60,660 nt of DNA from Pseudomonas sp. (lineage in GTDB: Bacteria > Pseudomonadota > Gammaproteobacteria > Pseudomonadales > Pseudomonadaceae): positions 1 through 60,660 of the forward strand of contig JAUYKV010000070.1 in NCBI GenBank assembly GCA_030699825.1. The letters are read 5' to 3'. A program made the translations under genes and the position numbers. Of this stretch, positions 16,828 to 24,784 are shown in pieces. The notes beneath the pieces are model-generated. The model saw only the letters and a program-made list of their open reading frames with translations, did not search any database and had not been told where the DNA came from. Every line of letters begins with the position of its first letter. The stretch's first letter is position 1.

Positions 16828-17850
16828 TTGCATCTTCTACGTTCGAGCTTGCTTCTGCTCCTCGGCTTGGCCGCGAGCGGCGCGCACTCGCGCGATTATC
16901 GCTACAGCGATGCCCATCTGCATTACGTCGATTTTTTCCAGGAAAGCGCCGGCATGGACCAACTGCTCAAGCGCATGGCCGAGGCCAATGTCGAGCATGT
17001 GATGCTCTCGGGTATCCCGGTGGCGAAGAAGTGGGACGAAAACGAACCCAAGCGCCCGCGCTATTACGCCGGCGATGACGCCAATGCCTATTGGTACAGC
17101 GCCACCGATGTGCTGATCGCGCATGCCTACAAGCAGCTGCCGCGCGAGCAGCGCAGGCGCTTTCACCCCTTTTTGTCCGGCATCAACCCCAACGACAAGA
17201 ACGCCGATGCGCATATCCGCCGCATGCTCGAAATGGATCCCGGTCTGTGGCAGGGCATCGGCGAAATATTCACCCGCCACGACGACCTCACCGCGCTGAT
17301 CCACGGCGATGCACCGCGGGCCGACAACGAGGCGTTGGCGCGGGTCTACCATCTGGCCGCCGAATACGATTTGCCGGTGATGCTGCATTCCAACATCACC
17401 TCCAAGCGCGAGCGTAACCCACTGTATTTGCCGGAAATGGAAGCGCCGCTGCGCAATCATCCGCATGTGCGCTTCATCTGGGCGCATGCCGGCACCAGCC
17501 TGGAAATACATCGGCATCAGGACAAGCTGGATTTCCTCCTGTCGACCCTCGATCGCATGCTCGAAGCCTACCCGAACCTGTATATCGACCTGTCCTGGAG
17601 CATGCTCAGGCCCTATCTGCTGGATGAGCAGGGCAAGCCCGACCAGGATTGGCTGAAACTGGTCAGGCGCTATCCAGAGCGGTTCATGCTCGGCTCCGAC
17701 GTGGTGGGCCGTTTCGACAGCATGGGCGAGTACATGCGCGGCTTCGAGCCGTTCCTCGATGCCTTGCCCGCCGAGGTGGCGCACAAGGTCGCGCAGGACA
17801 ACTTCCTCGCCATACTGCCGCGCAAGGTGCGCGGCGAACTCGAGCAGTAG
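16828..17850 (+). CDS. Exported amidohydrolase-like metal-dependent hydrolase
   Basis: A 340-residue protein of the amidohydrolase superfamily (TIM-barrel metal hydrolase). I choose the TTG at 16828 as start because AGGAGGA lies 7 bases upstream and translation then begins with a clean signal peptide (MHLLRSSLLLLLGLAASGAHS). The open frame continues upstream without such features. Metal-site motifs are SDAHLHYVDFF (HxH) near the new N-terminus, VMLHSN, WAHAG and a late Asp in GSDVVGRF. It is therefore probably periplasmic. Substrate unknown. It stands alone between pirin and a DUF3859 gene. Confidence 0.85.
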   Translation: MHLLRSSLLLLLGLAASGAHSRDYRYSDAHLHYVDFFQESAGMDQLLKRMAEANVEHVMLSGIPVAKKWDENEPKRPRYYAGDDANAYWYSATDVLIAHAYKQLPREQRRRFHPFLSGINPNDKNADAHIRRMLEMDPGLWQGIGEIFTRHDDLTALIHGDAPRADNEALARVYHLAAEYDLPVMLHSNITSKRERNPLYLPEMEAPLRNHPHVRFIWAHAGTSLEIHRHQDKLDFLLSTLDRMLEAYPNLYIDLSWSMLRPYLLDEQGKPDQDWLKLVRRYPERFMLGSDVVGRFDSMGEYMRGFEPFLDALPAEVAHKVAQDNFLAILPRKVRGELEQ

Positions 17851-17912
17851 CTTGTCATTCGCCTGTCACACGGGTGTCATAGGCTCGCGTCATCCCAAAC
17901 AAGGAGCGCGAC

Positions 17913-18377
17913 ATGCAATACACCCGTTTCAGTGCGCTGGCCGCCTTCATGCTGGCGGCCGGGCTGGTGCAGGCCGAGGTGCGGGTCGAGGGGCCCGTGG
18001 AGTACGGCATCTTTGCCAGCCAGTACCAGGACTTCAAGCCGGGCGAGCGGGTGTTGACCCGCAGCAATCAGCAGATCGAGCGCACTGCGGTGATCCCGGC
18101 CAAGCTCGGCAGCAAATTCGGCATGCGCTATACCCTGGTTGGTAAAACCGTCGACGGCGCCCCCTTGACCCTGCTCTACCTGACGCCCGGTGTCACAACT
18201 CCCGACGGCAAGCGTCACGACAAGTTTGCTGTGGTGCAGGCACTGGTGCCCGGAGCGCCGCAGGACGTCATGGCCTTCGAGTTCAGCGAACCCCATGAAA
18301 TCGTGCCGGGCGAGTGGCATTTCATGGTGTTCCAGGATGATCGCAAACTGGCCGAACAGCGCTTTCAGGTGCGCTGA
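17913..18377 (+). CDS. DUF3859 domain secreted protein
   Basis: A 154-residue protein with a signal peptide (MQYTRFSALAAFMLAAGLVQA) followed by a DUF3859-type beta-rich domain that starts EVRVEGPVEYGIFA. Motifs such as EIVPGEWHFMVFQDDRKLAEQRFQV at the C-terminus look like an immunoglobulin-like or ligand-binding fold, but no function is known. A ribosome site (AAGGAG) is 8 bases upstream. It converges with the OsmC-family gene, leaving 15 bases between the stops. Confidence 0.8.
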   Translation: MQYTRFSALAAFMLAAGLVQAEVRVEGPVEYGIFASQYQDFKPGERVLTRSNQQIERTAVIPAKLGSKFGMRYTLVGKTVDGAPLTLLYLTPGVTTPDGKRHDKFAVVQALVPGAPQDVMAFEFSEPHEIVPGEWHFMVFQDDRKLAEQRFQVR

Positions 18378-18392
18378 TGGTTGCCCGCCAAA

Positions 18393-18827
18393 TCAGACCA
18401 GGCTGCTATGCAGTTGGGTGCCGTTGAGCAGGTTGTCGGCCAGCGGGCAGCGGCGCTCGATCTCGTCGAGCAGTGCCTGCTTTTGTTCACGGTCGAGGTC
18501 GGCGTCGATCTCCACCTTGACTCTCAGTGCCTGGAACCCGGGGCGCACGTCATCGCGCCGGCCGAGCAGACCGTCGGGGTCGTAGTCGGCCTCGATCTCG
18601 AAACGCATGCCGCGCAGCTCGATCTTCTGCTGATGGGCGATGTAGCGGCCCAGGGTGCCGAAGCAGCCGGCGACCGCCGCCAGGACGATATCCAGCGGGG
18701 TGGGGCCCAAGCCCTGGCCGCCAGCATGCGCGGGCTGGTCCATGACCACGCGATAATCGCCGCACTGCACCTCGATGCTCATGCCGGCCTGCATTTGCCC
18801 ATGGGCGCTGATGGTTTTGATCGTCAT
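18393..18827 (-). CDS. OsmC family peroxiredoxin-like protein
   Basis: A 144-residue OsmC/Ohr-superfamily protein. The two reactive cysteines are in AAVAGCFGTLG (Cys55) and ERRCPLADNL (Cys127), the arrangement used for thiol-based reduction of organic hydroperoxides. It is nearer to the general OsmC/YhfA group than to Ohr. It is cytosolic, transcribed away from the pseudogene scar at 19-20.6 kb. Confidence 0.88.
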   Translation of the reverse strand: MTIKTISAHGQMQAGMSIEVQCGDYRVVMDQPAHAGGQGLGPTPLDIVLAAVAGCFGTLGRYIAHQQKIELRGMRFEIEADYDPDGLLGRRDDVRPGFQALRVKVEIDADLDREQKQALLDEIERRCPLADNLLNGTQLHSSLV

Positions 18828-19015
18828 GCCTGATCCCTCATCGTGATGCGGTTTGCGTTGCCAGCAGCATAGGACGGCCTGCGGCCGAGGCTTTGATCCT
18901 GGTCAAGCAAGGCGCAATGCCCGTTCGGCCATTGGCCTGACGCGCCGCGCCTGCGGCTGACTATGCTGTGAGGAGCGGCGCCGTGAGGCGCGGCGGATCG
19001 GCGAGGGTGACGGGC

Positions 19016-19708
19016 ATGCAGGAGGGCACACAGATCCTGGTGGTGGACGACGATGGCGAGGTGCGCCAGTTGCTCCAGGACTACCTCGGCGGACAGGGTT
19101 ATCGGGTGCGCACCTGCGCCGACAGCGCGGCCCTGCGCCAGGCCCTGCAAAGCGGGATGCCCGACCTGGTGCTGCTGGTTGTCGGCCTGCCCGGTGAGGA
19201 TGGCCTGAGCCTGGCGCGCTTTCTGCGCGAACACCACGACCTGCCGGTGATCATGATTTCCGGGGCCGGCAGTGCGCTCGACCGGATCATCGGCCTGGAG
19301 GCGGGCGCCGACGACTACCTGGCCAAGCCCTTCGATCTGCGCGAGCTGCTGGCGCGGGTGAAAACCGTGTTGCGCCGCTACCGGCGAGCCCCGCCGGCAG
19401 CGGCAGTCGAGGACGCGCACCGCTACCTGCAGCTGGGGCGCTGCCGCCTGGATGTCGAGCGTCGTCAGCTGTTCGATGGCGAGGGCGCCGAGATTCCCCT
19501 GACGGCGATGGAGTTCGACCTGCTGCAGGCCTTCGCCCAGCGCCCGAACCGGCCGCTGTCGCGCGATTAACTGCTCAATCTGACCCATAACCGTGACTGG
19601 AATCCCTTCGATCATTCCATCGATATCCGCATCGCCCGCTTGCGTCGCAAGCTCGAGCCGGAGCCGAACAAACCGCAGATCATCCGCACCAAGGCATGTC
19701 AGGAGTGA
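19016..19708 (+). pseudogene. Inactivated OmpR-type response regulator
   Basis: A two-component response regulator gene with three lesions. The receiver domain starts ILVVDDDGEVRQLL and keeps the acidic pocket and the late Lys (AKPF), but the phosphorylated Asp is replaced: LVLLVVGLPGEDG has Val55 (GTT, 19178-19180) where the family has Asp (GAT/GAC). The winged-helix output domain is cut by an in-frame TAA at 19568, where relatives read SRDQLL. The frame then continues correctly (LLNLTHNRDWNPFDHSIDIRIARLRRKLEPEPNKPQ) until about 19692, where the usual RTVRGVGY end is replaced by foreign sequence. No partner kinase gene is next to it. Translation to the TAA would give a 184-residue product without a complete DNA-binding domain. 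Confidence 0.9.
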
Positions 19709-20075
19709 CCGCAGGACTAGCAATAGGCCCCGCGGTGATCGACGTATTGGGTGCCTGGCTGCTGTCGATTCTCTATGGCCAGCGTCGCTAAGCGCACGTC
19801 ACCGGGTTACACGGCGATCAGGTCGCCCCGCAGATACTGGGCATGAACAAGATCGTCAGCGATGAAAGTCTGCGCCGCGCCTTGGCGCATCTGGCGCCGA
19901 ACCAACCCAAGCGTTGCAACGAAGAAGAACGGCTCAGCCGTATGGCTCAACTGGAGAAGGGTACGGCCTGGATGGATGCCGCGTTGGACGAGAGTACCCA
20001 CGAAGCCCTGCGCCCCGCCTGGATACTCGACACCGATACCACTGTCAAGCCGCTGTATGGCCACCAGGAGGCCGG
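19696..20075 (+). mobile_element. Internal fragment of a DDE transposase gene
   Basis: In the frame starting at 19696 the sequence reads IGPAVIDVLGAWLLSILYG, then AHVTGLHGDQVAPQILGMNK and WILDTDTTVKPLYGHQE. I recognise this as the N-terminal half of a common DDE transposase whose first catalytic Asp lies in the LDTDTTVKPLYGHQEG block. An in-frame TAA (19789-19791) interrupts it where relatives have Tyr after GxRR. Homology stops at about 20070, before the NPHKPGRPSH block and the remaining catalytic residues. Neither terminal inverted repeat nor target duplication is visible. It is a dead relic; family assignment beyond DDE type is uncertain. Confidence 0.75.
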
Positions 20076-20626
20076 CCTTCAAAATCTGGTGGACGCGGAT
20101 CATTCCCCAGGCGGCGGAACGTAGCACCTATGTGCTGCTTTCCAGCCTGGCGCTGATCGCGTTGTTCTACTTCTGGCAACCCATGGGCGGCGTCATCTGG
20201 CAGGTGGAGAGTCGCGGTGGCCAGTTGCCGTTGTTGGCGGGCTTCGGCTTCGGCTGGGCGCTGGTGTTGTACAGCACCTTCCTGATCAACCACTTCGACC
20301 TGTTCGGCTTGCGTCAGGTCTGGCTGCAACTGCTGGGCAGGCCTTACACCGCGCTGCCGTTCAAGACCCCGGCGGCCTACAAGCTGGTGCGTCACCCGCT
20401 CTACCTGGGCTGGTTCTTCGCCTTCTGGTGCACCCCGCAGATGACGGCGGCGCACCTGTTGTTCGCCGTGCTGACCAGCGTCTATATCCTGATCGGCATC
20501 TATTTAGAAGAGCGCGACCTGATCCAGGCTCACCCGGAATATGCGGCCTACCGCCAGCGCGTGCCTATGCTGCTGCCGCGCGTCAGGAAGGCCAAACGAG
20601 TTGAAGAGGTTGAAGAGGCGGCCTGA
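20057..20626 (+). pseudogene. 5'-truncated MddA/NnrU-like membrane methyltransferase
   Basis: The frame continues the end of an isoprenylcysteine-methyltransferase-like protein of the methanethiol S-methyltransferase (MddA) type: RPAFKIWWTRIIPQAAERSTYVL, then INHFDLFGLRQVW, RHPLYLGWFFAFW (SAM-site motif) and LEERDLIQAHPEY. Intact relatives have about 60-70 more N-terminal residues, including two membrane helices. Here that part is replaced by the transposase fragment, the junction lying near 20060-20075. A 189-residue product could start at the chance ATG at 20057, but there is no ribosome site and the fold would be incomplete. I call it a pseudogene, not certain. Confidence 0.75.
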
Positions 20627-20683
20627 AGGCCAGGCAAAACAAGGGCTATGTCCCAATAGCGTGTTGAGCCATATCGCAACCTC

Positions 20684-20752
20684 GTAGGAGCGGATTTATC
20701 CGCGAAAATCTTCGAAATGCTGATAAAGCTTCGCGGCTAAAGCCGCTCCTAC
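20684..20752. repeat. REP doublet (REPIN-like) between the scar and fabB
   Basis: GTAGGAGCGGATTTATCCGC at 20684 and its inverted partner GCGGCTAAAGCCGCTCCTAC ending at 20752 flank a short loop. Each arm is itself a palindrome (GCGGATTTATCCGC; GCGGCTAAAGCCGC). This is the typical Pseudomonas REP-pair structure mobilised by RAYT transposases. No RAYT gene is in the window. Confidence 0.88.
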
Positions 20753-20796
20753 AACAGCGCGACCTCATGCAACACGTAACTGGGACAGAGCCAAAA

Positions 20797-20824
20797 CAAA
20801 GGGCGCCCAATTGGGCGCCCTTTG
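20797..20824. terminator. Perfect palindromic terminator downstream of fabB
   Basis: A 28-base perfect palindrome (arm CAAAGGGCGCCCAA) lies 70 bases beyond the fabB stop on the minus strand and is followed there by a T-rich stretch (CTTTGTTTTGG). It terminates fabA-fabB and could also stop read-through from the left. Confidence 0.85.
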
Positions 20825-20897
20825 TCGTGTGCGGTTACTCGGTTGCGTAAGGTGCGTCCATGCACCTTGCCCTGCGGGCCTTTGCGTTCGATCCGAC

Positions 20898-22118
20898 CTA
20901 CTTGCCGGTCCAGCGCTTGAGCACCAAGGTGGCGTTGGTGCCGCCGAAGCCGAAGCTGTTGCTCATCACGGTGTCGATCTTGGCATTTTCGACGGTGCTG
21001 CGCTGGATCGGCAGATCGGCGATTTCAGGATCGATTTCGTCGATATTGATCGAGCCGGCAATGAAGTTGCCTTCCATCATCAGCATGCAATAGATCGCTT
21101 CCTGCACACCGGCAGCGCCCAGGGAGTGGCCGGTCAGGCTCTTGGTCGAGCTGATGGCCGGGGCCTTGGCGCCGAACACTTCACGTACCGCGCGGCTTTC
21201 CGCGACGTCGCCGACCGGAGTCGAGGTGCCGTGGGTGTTCAGGTAGTCGATCGGTGTGTCCACGGTGGCCAGGGCTTGCTGCATGCAGCGCACCGCGCCT
21301 TCGCCGCTCGGAGCGACCATGTCGTAGCCGTCGGAAGTGGCGCCGTAGCCGACGATTTCCGCGTAGATCTTGGCGCCGCGCTTGAGTGCATGCTCCAGCT
21401 CTTCGACTACCACCATGCCGCCGCCACCGGCGATGACGAAACCGTCACGCTTGGCATCGTAGGCCCGCGAGGCTTTTTCCGGGGTGTCGTTGTACTGGGT
21501 GGAGAGGGCGCCCATGGCATCGAACAGGAAGCTCTGGGTCCAGTGTTCTTCTTCGCCGCCGCCGGCAAACACCATGTCCTGCTTGCCCATCTGGATCTGC
21601 TCCATGGCGCTGCCGATGCAATGAGCACTGGTGGCGCAGGCAGAGGAGATCGAGTAGTTGACGCCCTTGATCTTGAACGGAGTCGCCAGGCAGGCCGATA
21701 CGGTGCTGCCCATGGTGCGCGGCACACGGTAGGGGCCGACCCGCTTGACGCCCTTCTCGCGCATGATATCCAGGGCTTCCATCTGATTGAAGGTCGAAGC
21801 ACCACCGGAACCGGCGATCAAACCGACGCGCGGGTTGGAAACCTCTTCGGCGCTCAGCCCGGAATCCTTGATCGCCTGTTCCATGGACAGGTAGGCGAAG
21901 GCCGCCGCATCGCCCATGAAACGGTAGACCTTGCGGTCTATCAGCTCTTCCAGTTTCAGGTCGACGGAGCCGGATACCTGGCTGCGCAGGCCCATCTCGG
22001 CGTATTCCGGATTGAAACGGATACCGGGTCGGCCGGCGCGCAGGCTGGCGGAGACGGTTTCTTTATCATTGCCCAGGCAGGAAACGATGCCCAGACCGGT
22101 AATCACGACGCGACGCAT
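20898..22118 (-). CDS. fabB: 3-oxoacyl-[ACP] synthase I
   Basis: Condensing enzyme KAS I, needed to elongate the cis-unsaturated intermediates produced by FabA in fatty acid synthesis. Length 406 is typical. The active-site cysteine is in SISSACATSAHCIG (Cys161), and the two histidines are in LNTHGTSTPVGD and KSLTGHSLGAAG. The C-terminus shows SNSFGFGGTNATLV. It lies 12 bases after fabA on the same strand, the standard fabAB operon for anaerobic-type unsaturated fatty acid synthesis. Confidence 0.97.
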   Translation of the reverse strand: MRRVVITGLGIVSCLGNDKETVSASLRAGRPGIRFNPEYAEMGLRSQVSGSVDLKLEELIDRKVYRFMGDAAAFAYLSMEQAIKDSGLSAEEVSNPRVGLIAGSGGASTFNQMEALDIMREKGVKRVGPYRVPRTMGSTVSACLATPFKIKGVNYSISSACATSAHCIGSAMEQIQMGKQDMVFAGGGEEEHWTQSFLFDAMGALSTQYNDTPEKASRAYDAKRDGFVIAGGGGMVVVEELEHALKRGAKIYAEIVGYGATSDGYDMVAPSGEGAVRCMQQALATVDTPIDYLNTHGTSTPVGDVAESRAVREVFGAKAPAISSTKSLTGHSLGAAGVQEAIYCMLMMEGNFIAGSINIDEIDPEIADLPIQRSTVENAKIDTVMSNSFGFGGTNATLVLKRWTGK

Positions 22119-22130
22119 GGGGAGAGTCCT

Positions 22131-22646
22131 TTAGAAACTGTCGGTAGAAGTGAACAGGCCAACGCGCAAGCCTTCGGCACTGTAGATCTCGCGGCCATCG
22201 ACACTCACGTTGCCGTCGGCGATGGCCAGAACCAGCGAGCGGGCGATGGTGCGCTTGATATGAATGTTATAGGTAACTTTCTTGGCGGTTGGCAGAACCT
22301 GACCAAAGAACTTCACTTCGCCGGAACCCAGGGCGCGGCCGCGGCCCGGGTTGCCCTGCCAGCCGAGGTGGAAACCAACCAGCTGCCACATGGCGTCGAG
22401 GCCGAGGCAGCCGGGCATAACCGGGTCGCCTTCGAAATGGCAGGCGAAAAACCACAGATCCGGGGTGATATCGAGCTCGGCGACTATTTCGCCCTTGCCA
22501 TACTTGCCGCCGGTGTCGCTGATATGGGTGATGCGGTCGATCATCAGCATGTTAGGGGCGGGCAATTGCGCATTACCCGGGCCGAACAGTTCACCGCGGC
22601 TGCAGCGCAACAGGTCTTCCCGGGTGAAGGCGTTTTGTTTGGTCAT
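22131..22646 (-). CDS. fabA: 3-hydroxydecanoyl-[ACP] dehydratase/isomerase
   Basis: Dehydratase and trans-2 to cis-3 isomerase that commits C10 acyl chains to unsaturated fatty acids. The 171-residue hotdog protein has the active-site residues at the same positions as the E. coli enzyme: His70 in ACHFEGDPVMPGC and Asp84 in LGLDAMWQL. A ribosome site (GAGGAG) is just upstream of the ATG. It is the first gene of the fabA-fabB operon. The 209-base region upstream contains its promoter and a palindrome (22766-22789). Confidence 0.97.
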   Translation of the reverse strand: MTKQNAFTREDLLRCSRGELFGPGNAQLPAPNMLMIDRITHISDTGGKYGKGEIVAELDITPDLWFFACHFEGDPVMPGCLGLDAMWQLVGFHLGWQGNPGRGRALGSGEVKFFGQVLPTAKKVTYNIHIKRTIARSLVLAIADGNVSVDGREIYSAEGLRVGLFTSTDSF

Positions 22647-22765
22647 GCGAGCTCCTCAATATTTCCCATGCGCCAAGGCTGGGTGAATCGTCCTGGCCGG
22701 TCACGCTGCTATTGTGCGTCTACCGGTAGCCTAGTCATAGACTGTTGCGTTGTGGTGAAAGTCAC

Positions 22766-22789
22766 AGCACTGCCGAGTACAGCAGTGCT
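22766..22789. promoter_or_regulatory. Inverted repeat upstream of fabA
   Basis: AGCACTGC and GCAGTGCT (8-bp perfect arms, 8-base spacer) lie 120 bases upstream of the fabA start. There is no T-run, so an operator is as likely as a terminator for the kinase operon that ends at 22856. It does not match the DesT or FabR sites that I remember. Confidence 0.35.
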
Positions 22790-22855
22790 CCGTCCCCGAC
22801 ATCTTGCCACAGAGGGGCGCCTGGGTAAGCCCATGCAGGTCAAGCCTGCAACACT

Positions 22856-24784
22856 TTAACTGTCTTGGCCACTGGTCGAAGGTCGGGGTGGCAGCCAGCG
22901 TAGCAGTAGCCGTTGCAGGTCGGCGCGCTTGAAAGGTTTGGCCAGGTAATCGTTCATGCCTGCCTCCAGGCAGGTCTCGCGGTCGCCCTGCAGGGCATTG
23001 GCAGTGAGGGCGATGATCGGCATATCGACCCGGCCGGTGAGGCGGCGAATTTGGCGGGTGGCTTCATAGCCGTCCATGATCGGCAGGCGGCAATCCATCA
23101 GGATGGCCGCATAGTTCTGGCGCTCGACGCTCTGCACTGCCTGGGCGCCGTCGCCGACCAGGCAGACCTGGTAGCCGAGGCTGCGCAGCATGGCCTCGAT
23201 CACGGTCTGGTTGACCGGGTTGTCCTCGACCAGGAGGACAACCTGATCTCGTCCCTGGTGCTCTTGTACCGGGGCGTTCGCGCTGATCTGGCGGAGCTGG
23301 CGGGAGAAGGGCAAGGGTATTTCCAGGGTGAATACCGAGCCGCGTTGTTCCTGGCTCTCGCCGCGCAAGGTGCCGCCCATGCGCTCGGCCAGAGTACGGG
23401 CGATCGGCAAGCCCAGGCCGGTACCGCCATAGCGCCGGGAGATCGAGGTGTCGGCCTGTTGGAAGGCGTCGAACATGTGTTCCAGGCGTTCGGCCGAGAT
23501 GCCTATGCCACTGTCGTGCACCGCACAGGTGAGCCACAGCACCTGGTCGTCCAGCGCTTGCCAGCGGATTTGCACGCGGATACTGCCGGCTTCGGTGAAC
23601 TTCAGCGCATTGCCGATCAGGTTGACCAGGATCTGCCGGATACGTGTCGGGTCGCCTTGAACTTCAAGCGACTCCAGCCCGCCCTGGGTGTCCAGTTGCA
23701 GCTCCAGGCCGCGCTGCAGGGCGCTGTGCTGGAACACCTGGATGCAGGCCTGCAACAGTTCCAGCAGGTTGAAGGGAATGCATTCCAGTTCCAGTGCACC
23801 GCGTTCGATACGCGAGAAGTCGAGAATGTCGTTGATGACTTTCAGCAGGTGCTCGGTCGACTCGGTGGCCAGCGTCGCATACTCCGCCTGTTCCTCGGTC
23901 ATCGCGGTGGTTTCCAGCAGTTGCAGCATGCCCAGTACGCCATTCATCGGGGTGCGCAGTTCGTGGCTCATCATGGCCAGGAAGTCGGATTTGGCACTGT
24001 TGGCCTGCTCCGATTCTTCGCGTGCCTTGATCAGCAGCGCCATGGCTTGCTCCTGCTCGAGGCTGGCGCGATTCAGGCCATTGGCCAGGTTGTTGATGTG
24101 CCGCGCCAGGGCACCCAGCTCGCCATCTTCGGGCTCGGGCAGGGTGGTGCGGTAATCGCCGCCCTGAATCGCCGTGACCGCAGTGCTCATCGCGCTGAGT
24201 GGGTGTGACAGTTGTCTTGCCAGGCGACGGGCCAGGATAAAGGTCAGGAACAGGGCGAGCAGCGCCAGGGCTGCCGCGATAAGGAGGATTTCCTGCTGGC
24301 GGGTGTTGAAGGCGTCATTCGACATGCCGACCACGACACGACCGAGGTCGTGCTCGGCCGCTTGCCCGAGGCTGGCAGTGGGCGTTTGCAGAAAGTCGCT
24401 GTCCAGGGCGATCCGCTGCAGACGAATGGGCGCATGGAAAATTTCCACCTGCGCGTTGCCATGGCCATTGCTGCTGGGCTTTTCGACATATACCAGGATG
24501 TTGTCGGCGTGGTCACGCACTTCGAGAAAGCGCACATGCGGGGTTTTCAGGGTGGCCTGCAACAGGGCGTCGAGCACCTCCAGGTTGCCGGAAATAACCC
24601 CGTATTCGGTTGCCGGGGCCAATTGGCTGGCAATCAACTGGCCGGTGTGGTCGAGTTCTTGGCGCAGATCCTGTAGGCGCACGAAGGTGAAAAAACCAGT
24701 CAACAGCAGGGTCATCAACAGCGCCGGACCGACACTGATCAATTGCGTGCGGGTATGGATGTCCCAGCCACGGCTCAGCTTCAT
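22856..24784 (-). CDS. GacS-like hybrid sensor histidine kinase (PA1611 type)
   Basis: A 642-residue hybrid kinase in the inner membrane. In order: membrane helix 1 (about 17-36), a periplasmic domain of about 130 residues resembling the GacS/BarA N-terminus (TFVRLQDLRQELDHTGQLIASQLAPATEYG), helix 2 (about 165-185), HAMP, dimerisation domain with phospho-His274 (FLAMMSHELRTPMNGVLG), ATPase domain (NLIGNALKFT, DSGIGI, GGTGLGLPIA) and a receiver with Asp564 (LMDCRLPIMDG). It has no Hpt domain. Its neighbourhood next to fabAB matches P. aeruginosa PA1611, reported to interact with RetS in the GacS network. Its ATG overlaps the stop of the binding-protein gene (ATGA), so it is the third gene of that operon. 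Confidence 0.92.
   Translation of the reverse strand: MKLSRGWDIHTRTQLISVGPALLMTLLLTGFFTFVRLQDLRQELDHTGQLIASQLAPATEYGVISGNLEVLDALLQATLKTPHVRFLEVRDHADNILVYVEKPSSNGHGNAQVEIFHAPIRLQRIALDSDFLQTPTASLGQAAEHDLGRVVVGMSNDAFNTRQQEILLIAAALALLALFLTFILARRLARQLSHPLSAMSTAVTAIQGGDYRTTLPEPEDGELGALARHINNLANGLNRASLEQEQAMALLIKAREESEQANSAKSDFLAMMSHELRTPMNGVLGMLQLLETTAMTEEQAEYATLATESTEHLLKVINDILDFSRIERGALELECIPFNLLELLQACIQVFQHSALQRGLELQLDTQGGLESLEVQGDPTRIRQILVNLIGNALKFTEAGSIRVQIRWQALDDQVLWLTCAVHDSGIGISAERLEHMFDAFQQADTSISRRYGGTGLGLPIARTLAERMGGTLRGESQEQRGSVFTLEIPLPFSRQLRQISANAPVQEHQGRDQVVLLVEDNPVNQTVIEAMLRSLGYQVCLVGDGAQAVQSVERQNYAAILMDCRLPIMDGYEATRQIRRLTGRVDMPIIALTANALQGDRETCLEAGMNDYLAKPFKRADLQRLLLRWLPPRPSTSGQDS

Noticed and set aside
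20811..22859. 682-codon frame opposite fabB and fabA
   Set aside because: Runs through both genes and their spacer; composition is that of an antisense shadow.
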